DNA from: Allodiplogaster sudhausi
Taxonomy: Eukaryota > Nematoda > Chromadorea > Rhabditida > Diplogasteridae
Reading direction: 5' to 3'
Length of the DNA: 64,000 nucleotides
Assembly (NCBI GenBank): GCA_945643635.1
Contig: CALZFC010000059.1
Location: 2,282,001-2,346,000, forward strand
Shown: in pieces, positions 1 through 11,824 of the stretch
How the letters are laid out: each line of letters opens with the position of its first letter
Position numbering within the stretch: the stretch's first letter is position 1
Position numbers and translations under genes: made by a program
Notes under the pieces: generated by a model
What the model was told of the DNA's origin: nothing
Seen by the model: only the letters and a program-made list of their open reading frames with translations
The model's database searches: none

Positions 1-3000
1 AGAGCATAAAAGAAAGAGCAAGCAATAATAAATTGTTGGCAATAAATGCGAATACAAATATCAGTTCTCGCAGTAAGCGCCAATCTACAAATTTCCCATT
101 GAATTCACAAAGACTGTGTACTGAAGAAAGTGAGCAAATGAACCATCAAAACGCATGAAAATTTCCGTCAAATACAAAACCCAAAATACTAACAATGACG
201 TTCGATAAGTCAATACACATGAAAGATAGAATCGTGTAGCCGGCGCGGCCACCTGTAATGGATTTTTAAAATTAAGGAAATCACATAAAAAAAGTGGCTA
301 AAATGTTTTAGAGAAAATGAAAAAAATTCATTTAACACTTACCAAAGTAAGTGTAGTAACAGTACACAACGCTCACCGTCACCTGAAGAAACCGTAATGT
401 TTTAAATGTTATTATTATTAATTTTAGTATTATTGTTATTAATACTAGCGGAGCTATGGGGGGACCTGGTATCACATTTTCCGCTCATTATCTCCCTTGG
501 AGCCTTCCCTATGTCCTAGCATTAAGAACTTTGCATTGGGTGTCATATAAAAGCGCGCAAAAGGGTTTGCACGCGCGCGATTCCGAACCTGGGTCGGTAG
601 AATATCTGCGTGCGATCAAAATGTACCAAAAAGATATTATTCATTATAGAAATACAGTAATTATTATTATTATTACCACTATTTGGATAAAATAAAAACT
701 TTAAAAAGTTTACAATATTTATAAAAAGTAATAGGAAAATACCGCTAGCGCAAGCATCGCCGCGAGCATCACCGATTTCAATGTCGAGGTTCGGTGCCGT
801 TCGAGTTGCACGGACGCGACGAAGCGTTCGAGGATTACGAGAAGCTCGCAGAGTGACGTCATCGCGTAGCCAAAACCATGAACTGCGGAAGTCGAAAGTG
901 TAGGGCCTTAGACGAGGGAGAGATAGAGTGAGAGAGAGAGCGAGAGAGAGAAAGAAAGAGAGTGAATGAGAGAGAACAAGAAAGAAAGCAAGATAAAGCC
1001 ATATTTTTGTATTACGGAGAGAAAAGTTTTTGTGTTTTTTCGTCGCGATAAATTATTTTGCAAGTAATAAATCTCATTCATGAGCTTCGACTTTCCGAAC
1101 AATAAGTATAATAAGAATATGTCATTAAAATTTTTTTAAATTAAAGTTCAATACATTTTACGGAATTTAGAATCACGAGAAGCTAAATCTCATTTATGAC
1201 CTTCGACTTTCCGAAGAATAAGTGTAAGAAGATGTCAAAAATTTTTTAAATTAAAGGTGAATATATGTTATGGAATTAAGAATCTTCTACCGTTTGAAAT
1301 TCTTGTCAAACGAGTTTATTCATTTTATTTATTTACGGCAGTGTAAAACGCCCTATCGGCTATACTAAAAAACAACTTATAGTTTTTTTTCATAGCATTA
1401 TATGTATAGAGAGTGAGTGTTAAAGGGCGAATATACAGTAAATTTAATGACAAGTGGAAAATGTTTTTCTCATTAAAAAATATTAAATTCTAAATATGGT
1501 GATTAAAAATATATCTATAGCCAATCAATAATTACAACCACTGACCCCTTTCCTGGGCGGACTTAATCGTGCAGCGACCGCTCGAGAGAAGCAATACAAA
1601 GGACAAGAATTGCATGATCGGCATCAGAAATAGAGAGAAGAGCCAAACGAACAGGAGAATGCTGAAAATAGAATGAAAGAAAGAAAGCCTTAAAATATGT
1701 AGGAAAGACTGAAAATGTCGCTTATCACACTTTTTGATGGTGTGGTGCAACTACTCTCGGAAGAAAAGGAGTGAAAGTAGATCCACCATTTTAACAAAAA
1801 AGCTGGATTTTGAACACTCAAATAAGCTGAATAGTAAGGAAAAGAAGAAATATGGGCACAACTTGTTTCAAAAAGATCCCATATTTAAAAAGCATCAATG
1901 TAAAATGTGGTCAACAAAATAGTCAACTCTTTTTTCTAAACGCAATAGTGTACAAAGCGAGAGAGAGAGAAAATGAAGCTATGAATATTTGCTTCTTCTG
2001 GTCTCTCACTTTTGCACACTCTCTAGCAAAGTGAAAAGGTTGTCCTAAAATGTGCTCAACTTTACAGTTGCAATTTGTTGAAGGGTGCTCAAAAAAGTTT
2101 ATTTTAGTGTGATTCACTATATAGAAGCGAGCACTTCCATTTTTCCGTTCATGTTCATTCCATTTTCATTTTTTGTCACTTTTATTTGCGTACTATTCAA
2201 GTATTCCCAAGCTACTGCTGGTTGTGGAGATTCCCTCTAAAAAAAAGCTGGTCGCCATTGTCTTGATAGTTGAGCACAATTCGAAAAAAAAGTTCCAGAT
2301 AACAAATTCGAGCTCAAAATCGTTTCTTCCTACCACTTACATAACCGATATAATTATTAGGACCCAAAAACTCAATCATGAAATTGCGCCTTTTTGCCAG
2401 ACGGACGGTGTGAAAAAGATTCAACGAAATAATGATTGAGTTTCGTGCACCTATCAACACATTGCTTTCTGAATATGTTATTGCACATTAACTCCTTTTC
2501 CTCAGATTTATGTGATGTGATATACTTCTTTTGCTATTTATTCCCATTCCCATGAATCAGAAAAGGTTCTTTTCGATTGGAATGAGTATTTGAATTGTTA
2601 TTAACAATAAGGATGCATGACAACTTTACTATCTCTCCATTTCTCTCCATTTCTCTCCTTCTCTCTCACTCCTCTCTCTCTCTCTCTCAATTCGTACCGA
2701 CAGTACGTATGAATGGCTCCGAGGCGAGCGAGCTGGTAGGCGAGTGTTACGATGAACGGAAAGGCGAGGAGTGGCAGGCCAAGCTGGAAGACGCCAAGGA
2801 TTGGACAGAGAACGTCCGCCATGTTCACATCCTCAGACATGTCAGCATCAGACAATCCGTTTGAAATATGCCCAACTAGCCTGAAACTGCTCAACGATTA
2901 ACATCATTGGTCTGAATTGAATTGAATTTCTTTATCGCATTGACTTGTAGAGATTAAATATATAAGTGAGTTCCAATGAACACACGGGGTCAAGCAATTG

Positions 3001-5183
3001 GAAATAACAAAGAAAGAGAGAAAGAGAAAAACAAAAATCAGAAACGGAAATTGGCGTCTATATCTACCAATCTTGCTTCGGTGTAAAACAGAAATAATAT
3101 CGCTCAATAATTTTTTTGACAGATAAAGATGTTTTTTTAGGAGAAATGCCGCGCAAAGAAAGCGCTAAAAATGCTGAAATAGCTTTAAAGTAATGGAATA
3201 CGAACGATGAAGTACAACAGCACCTACGGCATGAGTTAACATGACGTTGGTTCGCAGAGACTAAATAGAGTAATTGTTTTTTCTTTTAAACTCATTCATC
3301 CGATACGAGGGAAGTTACTAGAAAAAGTTTTTTTGAATGCCAGACTATTCATGGGTGCAGATATGAAAAGAAGAAAAGAGAGGTGGTCGCAATAGTCTTA
3401 GACAGATGTGTCATTTTCGAGCAAGAAGCGTATAAAGTGTGAATTTATGTAAATATATATGATGATGTCAACTGAAATTTTTTTTAATTTTTTTTCTTTT
3501 CAATATACATAGGCCAAACTGTTGTTACGCGATTATGATGCTTTCACTGTTGGAAATTCGTGATGACAGGAAGATTAATCAAAGCTTTTTTGAACATTTT
3601 TCTGTCACATATATTAGAAATGGAAACTACATAGCTTCCGGGAGCATGTTTAAACCCGACATGGACCTGGATATTACAAACACGAGCAGGAAGCACATGT
3701 GCACAATCAGAAGTGGGAATTTATTTTTTGCTCTGAAAGAGTTGAAATTCTGTTTGAATACCAAAATGTATAGATTGTGTAGTATTGTCAGCATTTTTGA
3801 ATGCGCGTGCGAAGAATAACAACGTCTCGGGAATTCTCGTTACTAGTTAAAAGGCGAAGAATTTGTTGTCCTGACTCACTATTAAGCCTTTCTTTTGGAG
3901 AGAATGAAAATGGACAAGAGAGAAGAGAGTGTGCTTTCAACTGAGCAATATATACATACATACATATGTACATATAATATGAATAATTCTCGAGGAAACT
4001 TGGTTTGACCAAAGTTTAATGAGATTTCAGTACGGGGTTGTTGGTTGCTTACAAGTTTTTTTTATTTATGTATGTAGCCAGATCGGAGTGCAGTTGTCAA
4101 ATTTACACGAATACTCTTCAAGATACAATTTACTTATCTCAAATTTCGTGAACTCTAACTCAAGTTGCAATACAATTGAGCAAAAGCTTTCTTCTCGCTC
4201 CTCCATCATCAGGGTAATTTGTCCAAACGAGGTCATCTATTTTTCTCATTCAGCTTTTTTTATTCGTTACTTCCATCTTATTTTTTCTTCAAAAGTAAAG
4301 CCTGTTTTCCATCTTTTTCCTTCTTTTCCTTCCAACCAATATTGATGTGTCTCTTCAGCCGCCGTAGTAAAGTGCCTCTTTTTTTAGGATAAACTTCGGG
4401 TTTCTCTTATCGGAAACTGCGGTGTGTAAGTATGATGTGAACAATATTGAACTACCAAGGATATTTAAAGTAGTCTGGATGGACGAAAAAATGGATACAT
4501 ATCTAATACTTTATCTGCAGCCAGCCAGACTCAATCTTATGAACCTCGTTCGATAGATTCTCACTAAACATAACATACATATCAGTACTTTGTAGCTTCG
4601 CTTCTAATAGGCAAGCAAACAACTTTCCAGAGTCTGATATCTTATGAAATTCATGTTTGCAACAGCAAAAAAACGTTGAAGTTATGAATAAAAGAGATGA
4701 AATTCACCCCGAGTACACGACGGTAATTGAGCAGGAATGGACACGAAAGAAATTTTTTGAGTCTATGTACATTTGATTTCCTTGATATTCCTCCCCGAGT
4801 ACATAAATGATGCGAACACTAAACTTTGGCAGGATAGTAGACAAGGAGCTTTCTGTTATGGTCATCACTGAACTTTCACTAGACTTTGAAAATGCGAGAT
4901 ATTCGCAAGCAAGGAAAACACGCAAAAGGTGTGTTTGGGCTAAGTCAAGATGACGGGGTTCCCATTCAAGAGAAATGGACTTGTAAGCAGATGTCTGATA
5001 GACCCTCTTGTCAGTGGAGAATGTCGATTGCTCAGAAAGAATACGATTTGCCAAGATAGACGGTACGAAGGAGGAAACGTTGGCTATGATGTTCGTCGAA
5101 GGCACAAAATATGCTGAGTGTAGCAATTCTGCAATTTTGCAAGGCTAAAGAAAGGAGAGAGCGAGATAATTACTTTCGTGGTT
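1..5183. other. Gene-poor AT-rich stretch
   Basis: I recognise no gene here. The sequence is AT-rich, with a GA-rich tract near 910-990 and a CT tract near 2635-2695. Several open frames of 60-140 codons exist (for example 3535-3819 on plus and 4704-5126 on minus), but none has a recognisable motif, a convincing splice context or a homolog I know. A hydrophobic minus-strand frame at about 2700-2840 could be a single membrane-helix exon, but it stands alone. I see nothing else that can be supported. Confidence 0.5.
1067..1292. repeat. Two-copy tandem repeat, period about 117 bp
   Basis: The segment starting with AATCTCATTCATGAGCTTCG near 1068 recurs near 1184 as AATCTCATTTATGACCTTCG, and similarity continues through GACTTTCCGAA, AATAAGT, TTTTTAAATTAAAG and GGAAT. 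The copies differ by point changes and small indels, so this is an old direct duplication. No coding potential is seen. Confidence 0.8.
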
Positions 5184-5187
5184 TTAA

Positions 5188-5664
5188 AGGAGGGCGATCA
5201 CCGAAAAGTCATTGCTGATTTATGAGACATCTTAGCTATTTTCGAATAGTTTCGGGCATGAGGAAAAAGAAAAGGCAAATGAAAAAGCACAAAAAAGGTT
5301 CCATATTCAAGTATGAGATACTTGAAAGTGCAAATTTTGAATGAATTTGTGATTGGTGTCAGTGCAAAACAGCACTCGATGGTAGATTAACGGCCACGTA
5401 CCCATCGCGGGAAAACTAAATTTAAAAATATTTCAAGACATTTTTTGTTTTATACTTTACCACATTTCTTATGTGAATTTTCTTCAAGACAGTATCAAAT
5501 TAGTAAACTAGCAATAACATCTCGCTTCGAAAAAAACACTGCCTTTTCGAAACCAGCGTTACTTTAGTGCCCTCGTCTACTTTTTTGAGTAATAAAATGG
5601 ATTTCCGTTTGAAACCTTTGCACGTTTGAACATACAATTGCAGTTTTTCGGTGATCGCCCTTCT
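5188..5664. mobile_element. MITE family B (TTAA target site)
   Basis: A short non-coding element bounded by inverted ends, AGGAGGGCGATCACCGAAAA on the left and the complement of AGAAGGGCGATCACCGAAAA on the right. Both ends abut TTAA (5184-5187 and 5665-5668), which reads as a target-site duplication. Partial copies occur at 15008 and 22756, again directly after TTAA. TTAA duplication is typical of piggyBac and Kolobok DNA transposons. It encodes nothing and must be moved in trans. Confidence 0.8.
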
Positions 5665-5849
5665 TTAACTATGTACATACATTAATAAAATAAATAATCA
5701 GCAAAATTGATCATTATCTTCTAATTAGCTTGTTAGAACGTACTCGAATCAATTAATCAATCAATAATTTTTTTTACAATCGAATATATGTAGTAATGTA
5801 ACACCCTTGTTAAAAATGGTAAACTTTAGGGAACATGAACATTTCCATT

Positions 5850-6320
5850 TTCTTAAAGAATAGTTTCCCTAATCTACACACTTTACCTAGTGAGTTCGGA
5901 GAGCAGTGGAATCATTTGTCATCATTTTTAACCCAAACTATAAACCGAATTAGTTTCCTTAAGCAAATACTCAAAATAGAAATGACGTTGTATAATATCA
6001 ATGGTTGTTACTGCATGAAGTAAATACATACATATGTGTGCATGTATATTTACTACTCTGTCATCTCTCTCCCACTCTTTTTATCTCACAATATCATCTA
6101 CCTCTGGCACTTTCTTCCTCGGTAATCTATCTCTCCCTCAGCCTGAATCTCACTCATTCTTCATTCTCTGATCACTACGCACCTTTTCATTGCACGTCCA
6201 ACAAAGGAGTGGGCGTGAAGAGAGTGGTTCTTTGTCATTCCCATGTTATCTCTGAGCATGCATTGCCCTCCATCCATTTTGCTCATTCATAGCTGCACTC
6301 AGTTTCCAGACTGATAAGGA
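5850..6320. repeat. Segmental duplicate, copy 1 (copy 2 at about 10270-10690)
   Basis: This block matches 10270-10690 in the same orientation. Shared landmarks are a stretch on accurate order: TATAATATCAATGGTTGTTA, then CATCTCTCTC, CTCACAATATCATC, TTTCTTCCTC, and a final GCCCTCCATYC. The copies differ by substitutions and small gaps. Both contain reading frames rich in Ser/Leu from CT tracts, which I do not regard as genes. Confidence 0.75.
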
Positions 6321-6755
6321 TGTCTTTTACGTCAAAACCGCATTTCTTTGTTACTCCTTAGGATATTCGGAAACACACATTAATTGGCAACACTTATTGC
6401 AGAATAATTATCTGTATTATTGTTGTGGATGGCAGGTTCCGCATCTTTGAATCTCACATTCTTCCTATTTCTTCTATCTTATTCAGGTTATATTTGCATT
6501 GTTAGCCTCCAATGGATATCGAATTGCACTAAAACAATTGATGCTGGTTTTTGAAGCTGAAAAGGAATTGCCCATGATTCCATTCAGATGCACTTCAAAT
6601 TGGAAAATCTGCTGTGCTCCACTATGGTGAATTGCCTCCAAATCACGAAAAAGGGGTAGGTGTTCATTTTTTTACTCATTTATACGTAGACTGTCTCATT
6701 TGCGATATTCTCTGCTTGGAGAGAGGAAGCCCTTGAATGAAATGATTGTTTTCAG

Positions 6756-9181
6756 CGAGCGATAACTTGCATTGAAGGCTGCAATGTCTTCGCAGTTGCG
6801 CAGAAATACACTCCGCAGGAATATCTGCGGAATGTCATTGTACGCCAAGATCCAGAGAAGATAACCATTGCAACGTACATATCACTGAAGAGTTCAATCA
6901 TTTCTTGCTTGTCTCTTCTATGTAGACTGGCCGACCTCGTCGGAGCAAAGTACACGACAGCCAGCAGTGGACGAAAGACTCCGCTCTCCTTCATAGCCAA
7001 TGTCACCTACGGAATATTCAATCTCAACCCCAATAACTCGCCTACTTATCCTTTCTACTTCTACATTCCACGCGGTACTTAATTCACGTCACCACGATTT
7101 TGTTGCGAAATAAATAATATCTTTTATTTTCTCATAGTCATCCTTGACGCTTCGAATGTCTACGATGCGGTCAATCTGAGCAAGATCACTGTTTCTGATG
7201 CGAAGTCCGTTACGATTCTCAACGCGGAGCAATGCCTGACTCTGCGTAATTTTGAGCTCGGCTCTGTCAGTCCCTTGATAGACCGGCTAATCTACCAGTA
7301 TGATATAGCATCCATCTAACTCTCCAGTCACCGAAAGCGACCGTCTGCATCTCTGGCCCGGATTGCGCTCAAGAACTCTACACGACTGAGTCTGTTCCAA
7401 TATTAGCTGGCCAACAGCTATAAAATCGATTTTTTTGCTTGTTGTTTCCAGACGAGGAATTTTATTTGCAAAACTGCTTTCTCCGTTGGCCTCGGTCATT
7501 CTTCCTCAGAAAGCCTCTTTCAGTTTTGAAGCCACAGTCATGGAAGGTATGGATGTACATACAGTCCCGCCCAGGATCTTGGTACCAAGGACGGATCGGA
7601 TGCATCGGAGGGATCCAAATGCATCCTCGTTAATAACTATTGTTCAAGAGAAAATAAAAATATTTTAAATGGTATATTAGGTTGCTTATAGAGAGCGGAT
7701 GCTACTGTTAAAAAATCGATAATTTCTTATCATTTGATAAGAAGTTATCAGTTTTTGGTTATAAAAAATTTCATTTTTAATGTTTTTCAAAGAAATTTCG
7801 AACAGGGCAGGGAGGCCTCGCAGGCCGAGGGGGCGGGGACTAACCCTTTTTTTCTCTGCCTGTGCTATTTCGCTACCTCAAACTTGGGTAATTAAACCGA
7901 AGACAAAAGATCGCGCGCTAAATTTCTGAGGTTCAATGCTACTGCAGCAACCTAGATTTGGGCGCATCATACCGGGCCAAAATTTTGACAAAGACCAAGA
8001 CAATGGGGAATCCTGAAGAAAGAGTTGCAAAGTACACATAATCAAAAATGTGTTGTTAACCGGCACTTGCTGTTGAAAACTAATTACATAATTAGATTCA
8101 GAATCGTAAGGCGAATCTTTACATCATATGAACATGCATGATAAAGTCTGATTTATCGATTTCCGTTATCAATGATAAAATCTCTACTTTTATTATTTGG
8201 GGATGTGGGTAGAGACACAATAATGGTACAGGCGAAATTTCTTTGAAACACATTAAAAATTAATTTTTTTATAACCAAAAACTGATAACTTCTTATCAAA
8301 TGATAAGAAATTATCGATTTTTTAACAGTAGCATCCGCTCTCTATAATCAACCTAATGTAGGATTTAAAATATTTTTATTTTCCCTTGAACAATAGTTAT
8401 TAACGAGGATGCATTTGGATCCCTCCGATGCATCCGATCCCTCCTTGGTACCAAGATCCTGGGCGGGACTGTGTACATATGTACATATGTAGCTCTGCAG
8501 TTTCACAAGCAAAATTCAATTTTTGTCGTCGTTAGGGCTTGCGGCTAACTTCACAGTGGGTGAGACTCTCATTGCAACATCTCCTGGCTTCACCGGAAGA
8601 CAGGGAGATGTAGTCGCCCATCCCCTCCGGGGGTCCGACTATGACATCACATTCACGGAGAACAGCTTTTAGGGCTATCATTTGAGCCATGTATGTACAT
8701 ACATATATATATATATATATATAGACATTATTCATTTATTTATTTATTTAATGCCTGATATCTATCAGAATGCGGACGGGAGGGAGCTGATGATTGGCAT
8801 TGCATTGGACTCATTCGACTTCCAAGGCACCAATGGAATGGCGCAAATCCTCGATGGTTCTTCAACTGCCGCTGAATTCAAGTAATCTATCTGCACCCGG
8901 CAAACTACTTTATTTAATCGTACATCATATGTAACTAGATAGATGTGCCAACATTGAAATTTATAGTATGTATTATGCACTACCTACATATATGTTCATA
9001 TTTTAACACCGAGATTCAATGATTTCCGTGAAGTTCGCCGACCAAATTGAGCATTCCGCTTCAGATTATCCGGAGTGTCTTTCACGTCGACTAGTGGCCG
9101 TGGAACAGGCGCGCGACTTCGCTGGAGCAAAGCTGCTAATGCTGGAGCAAGCGCTAGTGTCTACTGGACCACCAAAAATAG
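6756..9181 (+). CDS. Putative secreted protein, CUB-like (multi-exon, ends uncertain)
   Basis: Several exon-like open blocks lie in order on the plus strand. The first (6756-7074, after ttttcag, ending CGCG|gtac) and second (7138-7297, after ctcatag) join in frame through a phase-1 intron. Further blocks are at about 7330-7420, 7450-7545, 8534-8670 (GLAANFTVGETLIA), 8767-8882 (ALDSFDFQGTNGMAQILDG) and 9015-9181. The later blocks have the texture of a nematode CUB-like domain: Phe/Asp/Gly-rich strands ending in an ILDG turn, with paired Cys in the earlier part. The junction near 7298-7329 would need a 30-nt intron, too short to trust, and the start codon is not found. A 910-bp MITE occupies the 7546-8533 intron. 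It could be a pseudogene; the family call is inference. Confidence 0.4.
7562..8471. mobile_element. MITE family C (Tc1/mariner-like ends), 910 bp
   Basis: The element begins CAGTCCCGCCCAGGATCTTG and ends with its complement, with long inverted arms of at least 115 bp (7562-7797 against 8237-8471) and a unique centre containing a GC-rich patch near 7800-7850. The left flank is TA and the right flank TG, consistent with a TA duplication and one later change. TACAGT ends plus TA targets are typical of Tc1/mariner-derived MITEs. It lies in an intron of the CUB-like gene and contains no gene. Confidence 0.85.
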
Positions 9182-9514
9182 TGGTTAGTTGTTCTCCTCT
9201 CTTTCTTTCTTTCTCTGCCTCTCCCTCTTTCTCTTTCTTTCTCTCACGCATTCTCTTTCTCTATCTCCCTCTCTCACTTTCTCTTGCCGCATTCTTTGAT
9301 ATATTTTCAACCTAAAGTAAACAATCTAAAGTAACACTCCACCAAATGCCATTTGTTCAGCATCCAGCTCAAGCATTTATGCAGAGACGCTCGGCGTGAT
9401 ATTTGCCAGACTATTTTACGCAAGCTAATCTGTACATGTTGCTATTTTTTAATTATGTTTGCATATAAACAATTACTCGGTATATGTGTGAATGTTCATA
9501 TGCATATGTACATA

Positions 9515-9949
9515 CAGTACCGCCCAACATTTCTGGTACATATATTAATTATATTAATTATATTAATATAAATAATTTCAATTGATTTTTCAGCGCTCAT
9601 ATTGCATTTCAACGTAGTTTTCTATTCAAACTAGACTAATTCGATGCAGATAAATACGTTGGTAACATTAGTTTCTCAAATAAAGTAGACACTGACGAGA
9701 AACTTCATGTTTTAGCCCGAAATTATTTGAAATATGCAGCGCAATTGCGCTGCATCGTTCAAATAATTTCGGGCTAAAACATCAATTTTATTTGAGAAAC
9801 TAATGTTACCAACGTATTTATCTGCATCGAATTAGTCTAGTTTGAACAGAAAACTTCGTTGAAATGCGCGCTGAAAAATCAATTGAAATTATTTATATTA
9901 ATATAATTAATATAATTAATATATGTACCAGAAATGTTGGGCGGTACTG
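9515..9949. mobile_element. MITE family C, 435-bp near-palindrome
   Basis: The ends are CAGTACCGCCCAACATTTCT and its complement, flanked by TA at 9513-9514 and 9950-9951. Nearly the whole element is an inverted repeat: TATTAATTATATTAAT arms, then CAATTGATTTTTCAGCGC, converging on a centre near 9730 (ATTTGAAATATGCAGCGC). It is a foldback version of the same family found at 7562, 22850 and 45807. Confidence 0.9.
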
Positions 9950-10027
9950 TATGTATCTAATAAATACATAAGTCTGGTTGTTGTTTGAGGAAATGGCTAG
10001 AAATTAATAAAGTGACAAAAAATCGTG

Positions 10028-10166
10028 GTACTCGTTTATGCATTAAAATTGCTTAATTTCTTACAAGCATCTGGCAATAAAAAAGTCACATGAATATATA
10101 TATTTTTTCTTTTTTATTGCCAGATGCTTGTAAGAAATTAAGCAATTTTAATGCATAAACGAGTAC
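10028..10166. repeat. Perfect local inverted duplication, arms about 56 bp
   Basis: GTACTCGTTTATGCATTAAA and the following bases through CATCTGGCAATAAAAAA are repeated in inverse orientation after a 25-nt spacer, ending CATAAACGAGTAC. The right arm runs directly into TTTCTGATGACTCGCCAG, which also exists near 11290, so the right arm is likely the original and the left arm the copy. No target-site duplication is visible. Confidence 0.85.
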
Positions 10167-10689
10167 TTTCTGATGACTCGCCAGTTCTCAGCTCAATCAG
10201 TGATGAAGCCAAGAGACTTGTGCTCCATGCATAGTTTGCCACGCAATTTTCTGTTAAAAGTCATTGTTTACCCAGTCAGTCATTTTTAACCCACAAATAT
10301 TGGCCGAATTAGTTTTTTTTTTAAACAAATACTCAAAGTATAAAAAACGTTGTATAATATCAATGGTTGTTAATGCATGTAGTACATATATATGCATGTA
10401 TGTACATATGTTCAAACATACATATGTGCGCATATATATTTACTTCTCTGTCATCTCTCTCTCCAGTTCTTTATACCTCACAATATCATCGATCTCTGGA
10501 ACTTTCTTCCTCTGTAATCCATTTCTCCCACAGTCTGTATCTCTCTCATTCTTCATTCTCTAATCACTACGCATCTTTTCATTGTTCGTCTTACAAAGGT
10601 GTGAGCGTGAAGAGAGTTGTTCTTAGTCAGTCCCATGTTATCTATGAGCTTGGATTGCCCTCCATTCTTTCTTTTGCTCATTGATAATA

Positions 10690-11400
10690 GCGGTTAGTTG
10701 CTCTCCTCTCTCTCTCTCAAAATAGCGGTTAGTTGCTCTCCTCTCTCTCTCTCATTATATCTCTCTCTTGCTCTTTTTTTCTCTCTCTCTCACGCACTCT
10801 ATTTCTGTCTCTCTCTTTCTCAAGCCGAATTCCCATAAATGCGTTTCTTACAATTAGAATATATTTTCATCCTAAACAAAACAATCTAACATAACATTAC
10901 AGAAAAAACCATATGTTTAGCAGCCAGTTCAAACGTGTATGCAGCGATGTTCGGCGTGATAATTGCCAGATTGTTTTATGCAACCTAATCTGGACATTTT
11001 GTTATTTAATTTTTTTTTATTACATTATATCACGTACATATGGTCGCATGGTCATATGTTTTTATTACATTATATCACGTATATGTGTGAATGTTCATAT
11101 GCATACATATGCATGTACATATCTAAATACACAAGTTTGGTTGTTGTTCGTGGAAATGTCTAGAAACAAATAAAGTGAAATAAAATGTTTCCACTCATGT
11201 ATGTATACATGTGTATTTATACTGCGAGACGTTTGCAAGAAGGTGACCCATTTTAATATGTACATAAACGAATTCCATGAGAGGAGACGATTTCTGATGA
11301 CTCGCCAGTTTTCGCTCGATCAATGATGAATCCAAGAGACTTGTGCTCCATGCATACTTTGGCACACGCAATTTCTCCTCTTCTCCGGTCAAAGTCATCG
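10690..11400. repeat. Duplicate of the 3' part of the 9.2-10.3 kb region
   Basis: GCGGTTAGTTGCTCTCCTCT occurs here twice in tandem (about 10690 and 10727) and resembles the start of the region at 9183. The following sequence, including the frame containing RRDNCQ (about 10940), matches the RRDICQ frame near 9390. The piece at 11285-11400 matches 10165-10255 (TTTCTGATGACTCGCCAGTT). This looks like a decayed direct duplication that included a 3' terminal exon or trailer of the CUB-like gene. Confidence 0.6.
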
Positions 11401-11824
11401 TTTACCCGGACTGATAAGAGCATTGCTGGCTCTTAAGAGATCAGATGATCAGCGTTCGATCACGCTTCAATGTAGCCTAAAATGAAAAATAGTAATTCTT
11501 TTCCATAAACCTTACTGGTTTTTGTACAAGGTTTTTTTCTGTCACTGTTAATTAAATCGCCAGATAGTCCTTTTGAAGGGACCGTCCCATCTACCAACTC
11601 TCTCTATACATGATAGACACAGAGATGTAATATCTATCTTACACATATTGTATCTTTTTTCTCTTCAGATATTGGTTAGCGAATATAGCATTATGAACGG
11701 AACATTAGACTGTGAAGGAGTCCGTGAGAAATTAATTTATAATCTGTCGGCTTGCTTTTCTGTTTGATCTGGAGACCTGACTTTGCTAGCAATTTCTCCT
11801 TCTTCAGCTGTGTTATTTAAACAG

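Noticed and set aside
4704..5126. 140-codon minus-strand frame
   Set aside because: It is moderately long and not low-complexity, but has no recognisable domain, no signal or membrane pattern, and no neighbouring exon.
5188..5664. piggyBac origin for the TTAA-flanked MITEs
   Set aside because: TTAA alone does not discriminate; no piggyBac-like protein is present, whereas a THAP/DDE candidate with similar ends lies in the same window. Kept only as an alternative.
7298..7329. A 30-nt intron in the CUB-like gene
   Set aside because: It has gt...ag ends, but is shorter than plausible nematode introns, and the frame it gives is not clearly better than alternatives.
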